A stretch of 64,000 bases of DNA from the NCBI GenBank assembly GCA_027943335.1, contig BSBK01002799.1, positions 267,001 through 331,000 of the forward strand. The letters are read 5' to 3'. A model generated the notes under the pieces. It was given only the letters and a program-made list of their open reading frames with translations. It did not search any database and was not told the origin of the DNA. The stretch comes from Chamaecyparis obtusa. Lineage: Eukaryota > Streptophyta > Pinopsida > Cupressales > Cupressaceae. Position 1 is the first letter of the stretch; every line of letters starts with the position of its first letter. The position numbers and the translations under genes were made by a program. Positions 57,861-64,000 of this stretch are shown one piece after another.

Positions 57861-58015
57861 ATGAACTTTTCATAAATCTCTCATATTTCTATTACTAAGG
57901 TACACAATTTAATAGTCTAGTGAACTTCTTTGACATTAAGTCAACAACATATCTCTTTGCCAAAGATTTTGAGAATCATTAAAATTTTGATCATGTTGGA
58001 GAATGTTGTCATTGA

Positions 58016-58215
58016 TGTCAACCTATGACATACTTGTATGACAAATAGATGGATTGATTTTGATATATTTGTGTTTGATAAGATGAGAGATTGTTGTAGT
58101 ATGTCAACCTTTGTTATACTTGTATGAAAAATGGATGGAATGATTCTGATATATTTGTGTTTGATAAATGGGGGATTTTTGTAGTATATCAACCTTTGAT
58201 ATTATACTTGTATGA
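58016..58215. repeat. Tandem repeat of about 85 bp, 2.3 copies
   Basis: Units start at 58016, 58102 and 58186 with TGTCAACCTATGAC, TGTCAACCTTTGTTATAC and TATCAACCTTTGATATTA. Each contains ACTTGTATGA and GATATATTTGTGTTTGATAA, with small indels. Confidence 0.8.
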
Positions 58216-58494
58216 CATAGAACAAGGATGCAAACGAAGGTGTTGTGTCATCTTGATATCCTTTATATTAACCTATGATACAAATACGATTGTTGAAGAC
58301 ATAGTTTAGCAAGTTATGGAAGTGAGTTGTTGCATTATGATATTGGTGTCAACTCATGATATGCAAGATAATGACAGTTAAGGAGCAACATGTGTTGTCA
58401 TTAATGACAACCTTTAATGATCTTGTTAAAGGGAGGATTGTTGTAGATGATATGAACCTATGCCTAGATGTTTCAACATTCATAATTGGTTGGA

Positions 58495-58655
58495 CATTCA
58501 TGGTTGGATGTCAAAATGATTGATGTCTAAGTTAATGGTTGGATGTTAAAAATATTGTTGATCGAATGTTCATATCAAATATTTGTTGGTCCAATGTTCA
58601 TGGTTGGATGTCAAAATGGTTTTTGATCTAAGTTCATGGTTGGATGTTAATTTTT
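58495..58655. repeat. Short repeats of TTCATGGTTGGATGTCAAAA
   Basis: Copies at about 58498, 58531, 58597 and 58633, in two pairs spaced about 35 bp, with the pairs about 100 bp apart. Confidence 0.75.
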
Positions 58656-59344
58656 TATTGATTTAAATATGCGATGTTTTGTCAAATTGTCCTAATTAAA
58701 AGATTGTTGTAATGGAACAACTCAAGTATGTTGTGAAAGTGTTGATGTTTTTGTCTCTAGGATTTGTAATGCATTTCTCCATTTTGGAATATGTGTTTAT
58801 GTTGTTTGGAATTTAAGTTCACAGAGCTTAAAATATGACATAACAAAAGTTTCATGTCACATTTCATTCTATAAAGAAAGATAGAGATAACTGCGTGTTA
58901 GACTATTTCTAGTCAAGGTGAGATTTTGATAAGAGAAGATAGAATGTTCCACATTTCTCCTTAATTTACTATCAGCTCTTACGGTTTAGGGAATTTGTTA
59001 ATATTATTTGTATCTTTCTTCCCTTCAAGTTTTAGACGCCCCTCCTATATAAAATGTATGATTCTAATTGCTATACTTAAACATTGTTTGACTGGTTACA
59101 TACAATAGTAGAATTTTTAGTTTAAGTATGTTTGTGCCAACCTAATTGGACACGATAGTGTAAATGGAATGCGCAAAAATATTGTTGAATGTCTTACGAT
59201 GTTCCATTGTGTTTCGTGTGGTGTTTCCATATCTTTCCAATGCTACTTGTTGATTGAATTGAATGATTGAGATGATACGCAGGTGTGTGGCTGATATGGA
59301 TTGATTGCAACATCACTTTACAAATAATCAGTAAAGTGAACAAA

Positions 59345-59490
59345 CATTGATATTTTATGTTACCGAGCTGCATAATTCATTGGAATTATTTGATAAGGTA
59401 CATTTTTGTATTTGGGACTGTAGGATAACTGATCTAACTGATTCACCTCCCGTCCCCCCTGCCCCCCCCCTCCCCCCACTTATTCTAACA
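59345..59490 (+). repeat. Copia LTR 3' end (same family as D)
   Basis: TGATATTTTATGTTACCGAG and the following 110 bp match the end of the D LTR (10440-10561), finishing in TTATTCTAACA followed by a primer-binding site. A C-rich tract lies at 59449-59478. The LTR's 5' end was not located. Confidence 0.8.
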
Positions 59491-59492
59491 AT

Positions 59493-59504
59493 TGGTATCA
59501 AAGC
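59493..59504 (+). promoter_or_regulatory. Copia primer-binding site (initiator Met tRNA type)
   Basis: TGGTATCAAAGC two bases after the LTR end; one mismatch to the canonical TGGTATCAGAGC. Confidence 0.85.
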
Positions 59505-59556
59505 TTATTGGTTGCTTGGGACAAAGTTTTAAGGACTTGAGTAGAAAGATTACAAG

Positions 59557-60093
59557 ATGTATAAGAGGGAAGTGTTGAAGGTGAACAAGGACAACTTTAC
59601 TACACGGCAAAGCCAGATGAGACTTCACATATCTGGAATTGGAGAATCTTCTATACACTTACTGGACAATGGCTACATTCAACCAACAATTGCATCTTTG
59701 ATTCTTGATCAGTTGAGAGATCGACATGAACACAATATTACTATGATAGAGATTTTTGTTGCTCTATCTGATGTGGAATTTGAGGATGTCAAGGATTGCA
59801 CTACTGTGAAGGAAATGTGGGATAAACTTGCTCTAGTTTATGGTGGTGATGTAAATGTGATGAGAGCCAGAGCCAAAAGCCTGTGAGACAGATTTGATGA
59901 CATGAAGATGAAGGAAGGAGAGAATATTACACAGTATACAAACCGAATAAAAGAAGTAGTTAATGTTATCTGACGAGCTGGTGGTATCATTTTTGAGGAC
60001 ACAATGGTAAGTAAAATACAAGGAACAAAGACAACTGAGCTTACAAAGATAAGGGAAAAAAGGCATGTTACCTTGATGCAGGAGCATCCTAGG
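59557..60093 (+). pseudogene. Copia Gag N-terminal half (broken, cut by element E)
   Basis: Starts MYKREVLKVNKDNFTTRQSQ at the first ATG after the primer-binding site. It continues with LHISGIGESSIHLL, VALSDVEFEDVKDCTTVKEM and WDKLALVYGGD, which follow the plant copia Gag (UBN2-type) pattern where a short peptide block is followed by KEMWDxL. After a TGA at 59884 the frame goes on with RFDDMKMKEGENITQYTNRI. It is interrupted at 60094 by the LTR of element E. Its zinc knuckle and pol would lie beyond the window. Confidence 0.75.
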
Positions 60094-60914
60094 TGTAAGA
60101 GCAATCTTGCATCACCCAAAAATATTTCTGTTTGTTTTTCAATAAGGACTATCTTGTGCAGAGCTACTATTTATGGAAACTTACTATTTTTAGTAAGTTG
60201 GTCATATGATCTCGGAATGTTCTGATTTCACAGTTGGAGGTTCATCTTAGTCATATCAGCCTACTAGTAAAGTTTCATTGCCGGATCAAGTCTAGTTTTG
60301 AAGATATTGAAAATTTTCGGTATTGGAAATAGGGTAGAGAAACTTTGAACTCGGTTTGAAGGCTTTAGAGGCCTCAGATGAGGTCGAAACTTTGGTTGAT
60401 TGGAGCTTGCATGAGTTAGGAATTGTAGAGCACCTCGCGACCTTTCTGAAATGGGGTCATAATAGTCAATCAGGTCAACAAGTGATGACTTATGGTCTTC
60501 AGAAGTTGGGCCACCTGAAATGACAGAAAATAAATTTCCTTCAAAATTTCTGTTTGGGTTTCAAAAGTTATTTTGAGCTGACTATGATGTAATAAAATGA
60601 AAAATAAAATAATTGTAAGTGGTCGGCCTTAAAGGCTAAATTTCTGGAACCTTCTCGGGCGGTGGAAATTGCCTATATAAAGAAGGCCCATAGTGTTGTC
60701 TAGGGCAGTTCTGGGTAGTAGATCTGGGTAATGATTCGAGGCTTTGTCCTAAAGATATTGTAAAGGGAATGCCCATGTGGATTTTCATATTGTAATTCAG
60801 AAATTTGTAATTCCACATTTGTGGAGATAATAAGAAGCCCATTTTCTGTTCTTGCAAATTGTTGTTGTTTCTCTATTTTTGTTGTGTTTGTGGTATTAAA
60901 GAGAGCACCCTTCA
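60094..60914 (+). repeat. Element E 5' LTR (about 821 bp)
   Basis: Starts TGTAAGAGCAATC inside the copia gag frame and ends CACCCTTCA, five bases before the primer-binding site. The second LTR is not in the window, so the start rests on the TG rule and the break of the copia frame. Confidence 0.65.
60674..60681 (+). promoter_or_regulatory. TATA box in element E LTR
   Basis: TATATAAA about 240 bp before the LTR end. Confidence 0.6.
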
Positions 60915-60919
60915 TCAAG

Positions 60920-60931
60920 TGGTATCAGAGC
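60920..60931 (+). promoter_or_regulatory. Element E primer-binding site (initiator Met tRNA)
   Basis: TGGTATCAGAGC, a perfect match to the usual initiator-Met primer site. Confidence 0.93.
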
Positions 60932-61100
60932 GGGAGTTCCTGAGTGTGTAAACAGATCATCGATTGTGAGGCAGTTTGCACCAGGACCATGGTTAAGGTT
61001 TCAGCGAGCAACGCGAAAATGCCTCCATGAAGGGAATGTGGCGAAAGAGCTAGTGTTGTAACACCTGAGGTTAGGGCACTGTAGAGACAAGTGCGAGCAT

Positions 61101-62100
61101 TTGCAAGAGGAGATTCATAGAGGAATGAATCTTAATCTTAGAGATGAAAGCAAGGATGAAGTCGAGGGAGAAGGAAATTCAGATCAGGAAGGAGAAGTCA
61201 AAATTTTGAATCAAAAGGAAGAAAGACTTTTCCGGGCCATTTCCAAGATTGGGAAAAGACCTAAAATTGAGGTTCCTACATTTTCAAGAAATCTTAACCT
61301 AGAAGAATTGATCGACTAGATCAATGAGTGTGAAGAATATTTTGAGTATGAAGATATCGAGGATCCTGATCGGGTCAAGTTTGCAAAGGCCATACTGAAG
61401 GGTCATGTGAAGATCTGGTGGCAAGAGATTCAATTGGAGTGAAATAGAAGACAAAAAGATAAAATCACAAGATGGGATCAGATGGTGGATAAATTGAAGC
61501 AACAGTTCATCCTTGTTGATTATGAGCTTGACCTACTGAAGAAAATGCAAAGTTTGAAGCAAGCGGGAAAATCTGCTAAGGAGTATACAAAGGAGTTCTA
61601 TCGAATCCTCATCAGAATAGACCATGCAGAAGCTGATAAGGAGAAAGTTGCTCGTTACCTTAATGGGTTGAGGTCGAGCATTCAGGAAGAATTAAATTTG
61701 GTTTGAATGAACAGTATTGAAGAGGCATACCAATTTGCCCTAAAAGTAAAGGAAAAGATGAACAAGAAGTTCGAGAGCAGACAAAACGGAAGAGGTTGCG
61801 GTGGATGATCTGGTGGATGGTCATATGGAGGCCGAAATGAAGATCCAAAAAAGAAAGATGAGGCCGGTAGCAGTCAAAATCAGAGAGGAAACAATTCCAA
61901 TCATTTCCATGATCAGAATAATAGAGATCAGAGAGGAAGAGGAAGAGGATAAGGATCTGGAAGAGGAGGCTTTCGTGGAACATGTTTTCACTGTGGAGAA
62001 GGTCATAGGGCATTTGAATGTCCTCAATGCCAAGGAAGGACAAATAGGAGGAATGAAGGCTAGGCCAAAGTTGCACATGTAGATGAAGATGCCAGATCAT
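61101..62100 (+). pseudogene. Element E Gag (broken)
   Basis: Pieces: 61101-61319 (acidic N-terminus, then KIEVPTFSRNLNLEELID), continuing after a stop with INECEEYFEYEDIEDPDRVK and KAILKGHVKIWWQEIQ, then 61482-61706 with LKKMQSLKQAGKSAKEYTKE, the usual gag domain. The zinc knuckle C-FHC-GEGHRAFEC (CX2CX4HX4C, 61983-62021) lies in a different frame from the neighbouring open stretch, so a frameshift is present. At least three stops. Confidence 0.85.
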
Positions 62101-62169
62101 CAAATTTTGAAGATGCCGAAAGAGGAGAAACGTTGATTAACAAAAGAGTCCTGCTAAGTGGTGAGAATG

Positions 62170-62520
62170 AACCTGAGCAAAGGAGCTTGTTTTGCACTAG
62201 ATACAAGTGTGAGGGTAAATGCTGTGATGTGATTATTGATAGTGGAAGCACTAACAATTTGGTGTCAGAAGAGATGGTGACAAATTGAAGCTCAAGAGAC
62301 AAAAACACCCACATCCATACCGGATTGCCTGGGTGTAGGATGACCACAAGGTCATGGTTAGTGAATAGTGCCTAGTAAAGTTCAAGATTGGTGGGTACTA
62401 TGATGAGGTACTATGTGATATCATACCTATGGATGCATGTCATATGTTTTTGGGTAGACCTTGGTAGTTTGACAAATGTGCTGTACATGATGGTCGTGCG
62501 AATACCTATTCTCTGACAAA
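62170..62520 (+). pseudogene. Element E aspartic protease (broken)
   Basis: Reads KCEGKCCDVIIDSGSTNNLV with the intact catalytic D-S-G (about 62210-62260). After a frameshift near 62285 it continues PHPYRIAWV and YDEVLCDIIPMDACHMFLGR then PW. Stops follow. This is the standard layout for chromoviral protease between Gag and RT. Confidence 0.8.
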
Positions 62521-62548
62521 GGATAGAGTGTGACATAAGCTAAAGCCA

Positions 62549-64000
62549 TTGAAGGAGATTGAAAAAAAGGTATGTGGTAATGCAAGAATAACTTTTGTTG
62601 ATGGAAGAAAATTCCTAGATGGTATGAGGCATGAGCATGTGTGTTTTTCTTTAATTCTAAAAGTTGGTAAAGAGGAAGTAGAGGATGTACCTGTAGAGGT
62701 TGCATATTTGTTGAATGAGTTTCAAGATATTGTATCTGATAATGTACCTTATGGATTACCACCGGTAAGGAAGATCAGTCATCAGATGGATTTGATTCTA
62801 GGAGCCAGTTTTCCAAACAAGGCAACACACAGAATGACACCAGCAGAAAGTGAAGAGTTGAATCGACAAGTACATGAATTGTTACAAAAGGGATTGATTC
62901 GGGAGAGCCCGAGTCCATGTGCTATACTAGCAGTATTAGCACCAAAGAAGAATGGAGAATGGAGGATGTGTACATATTCTAGAGCGATAAACAAGATCAC
63001 AATCAAGTATAGGTTTCCATTGCCACGAATGGATGATATTATGGGTTGTTTGAGTGGAGCTATGTATTTTCAAAGATAGATCTGAAGAGTGGATATCACC
63101 AGATTCGGATCAGAGAAGGAGATGAATGGAAGACTGCCTTCAAGACAAAGGAAGGACTATATGAGTGGTTAGTCATGCCTTTTGGGCTAACCAATGCACC
63201 AAGCACTTTCATGCAACTCATGAAGGAGATTCTAAAATAATTTATGGGTATGTTTGTCATTGTTTACCTATATGATATTTTGATCTTTAGTAAAACATTG
63301 GAGGAGCATACGATGCATATTCGTATGGTGTTTGAGAAGTTAAGGGAAGATAAACTGTTGATTAATTTGAAGAAGTGCAGTTTCGTGAAGAGGGAATTAG
63401 TGTACCTAGGATTTGTAGTTTCAACAGAAGGTCTAAAAATGGACCCAGAGAAAGTGCAGGCTATCCTTGAATGGCCTACTCCAAGGAGTGCTACTGAGGT
63501 AAGATCTTTTCATGGTTTGGCTAGCTTTTACATAAATTTTATCAAAAATTTTAGCAGTATTTGTGGACCCTTGACTGAAACAATGACAAAGTTTTAAACT
63601 GTTGAAATAGAAAATTACGGAACAACCTATTTTAGTACTTCCAGATTTTAATAAGGTCTTTCAATTAGACTGTGATGCTAGTGGTACTACAATAGGAGCT
63701 GTTATGAGCCAAGAAGGTAAACTTGTTGCTTATTTCAGTGAGAAGTTGAATGATGCCAAGAGGAAATATTCTGTTTATGATCAGAAATTTTATGCTATAG
63801 TTCAGGCATTAAAGAAGTGGAGACATTATCTACTTCCTAAGGAGTTTGTTTTGTATATTGATCATCAAGCTTTGCAATAGTTGAATAGTCAAGGAAAGTT
63901 GAATCAAAGACATTTGAAATGGGTTGAGTTTTTGTAGAGTTATACATTTATTTTGAAACACAGGAGTGGAATGTCTAATAGGGTTGTAGATGCGCTTAGC
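62549..64000 (+). pseudogene. Element E reverse transcriptase and RNase H (broken, cut by window end)
   Basis: 62549-63079 has SHQMDLILGASFPNKATHRM and KNGEWRMCTYSRAINKITIK. 63046-63240 has [15 protein letters not shown] (first catalytic Asp) and [15 protein letters not shown]. 63244-63597 has VIVYLYDILIFSK, where the catalytic YxDD reads YLYD, so one Asp is lost. It goes on with LKKCSFVKRELVYLGFVVS and EWPTPRSATEVRSFHG. After a stop at 63595, RNase H follows in another frame with QLDCDASGTTIGAVMSQ (Asp kept), KRKYSVYDQKFYAIVQALKK and VLYIDHQAL. It ends at the edge in SNRVVDALS. Confidence 0.9.

Larger units (their letters stand above)
57861..59344. other. LTR-like DNA with short tandem repeats, no gene
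   Basis: GAATGTTGTCATTGATGTCA at 57991-58020 and similar stretches are typical of copia LTRs. No coding sequence. Two sets of tandem repeats are listed separately. The boundary with the LTR end at 59345 was not resolved. Confidence 0.4.
60094..64000 (+). mobile_element. Element E: Reina-like chromovirus (Ty3/gypsy), 3' end off window
   Basis: Plus-strand element: LTR, primer-binding site, gag, protease, RT and RNase H, running past the right edge. RT wording ([50 protein letters not shown]) fits the plant Reina group of chromoviruses. Stops, frameshifts and a damaged RT active site show it is dead. It interrupts a copia gag. Confidence 0.85.

Noticed and set aside
61660..62103. 147-codon minus-strand frame in element E
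   Set aside because: Antisense of gag and the zinc knuckle; no independent evidence.
62427..62762. 111-codon minus-strand frame in element E
   Set aside because: Antisense of the protease-RT region.

Overview
The window is plant nuclear DNA. The pol genes are of plant LTR-retrotransposon lineages (Ty3/gypsy Tat-like and Reina-like, plus Ty1/copia), and the few host-gene pieces are plant-type and keep introns. No intact cellular gene, rRNA, tRNA or CRISPR array was seen. Long LTRs (1 to 2.5 kb), elements nested inside elements and many stop codons suggest a large, slowly purged genome. A gymnosperm is plausible, but this is an inference and the species cannot be named from the sequence.

Layout. 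1-9455: minus-strand Tat-like gypsy element A (its 3' LTR is beyond the left edge), inserted into the last codons of a plus-strand copia element D (9456-10561). 10562-34921: copia element F, whose LTR is split by two complete minus-strand gypsy elements: B (10775-22105, target duplication ATATG) and C (22613-34082, target duplication CTAAT). B carries a plant-mobile-domain reading frame in antisense downstream of integrase and lacks the main gag domain. C keeps one uninterrupted 788-codon reading frame in which an extra RNase H precedes reverse transcriptase. 34922-36646: a decayed gag-like remnant.

36647-55400 is a relic genic tract: a CACTA-type transposon end, a LINE-like fragment, an unidentified exon, two exons of an AP-4 adaptor mu-subunit gene, a nearly whole but stop-ridden SWIM-zinc-finger/MULE-transposase-like gene, a 4.35-kb TG...CA insertion G with target duplication CATGG and an unrecognised reading frame, and the 3' exons of an MFSD12-like membrane transporter in which one exon is tandemly duplicated with intact splice sites.

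55400-64000: an old minus-strand chromovirus pol/gag relic, short tandem repeats in LTR-like DNA, the 5' end of a copia element (LTR end, primer-binding site, gag), and a plus-strand Reina-like chromovirus E inserted in it, running off the right edge. Almost all reading frames are broken. The best-preserved one is the C polyprotein segment at 26722-29088.
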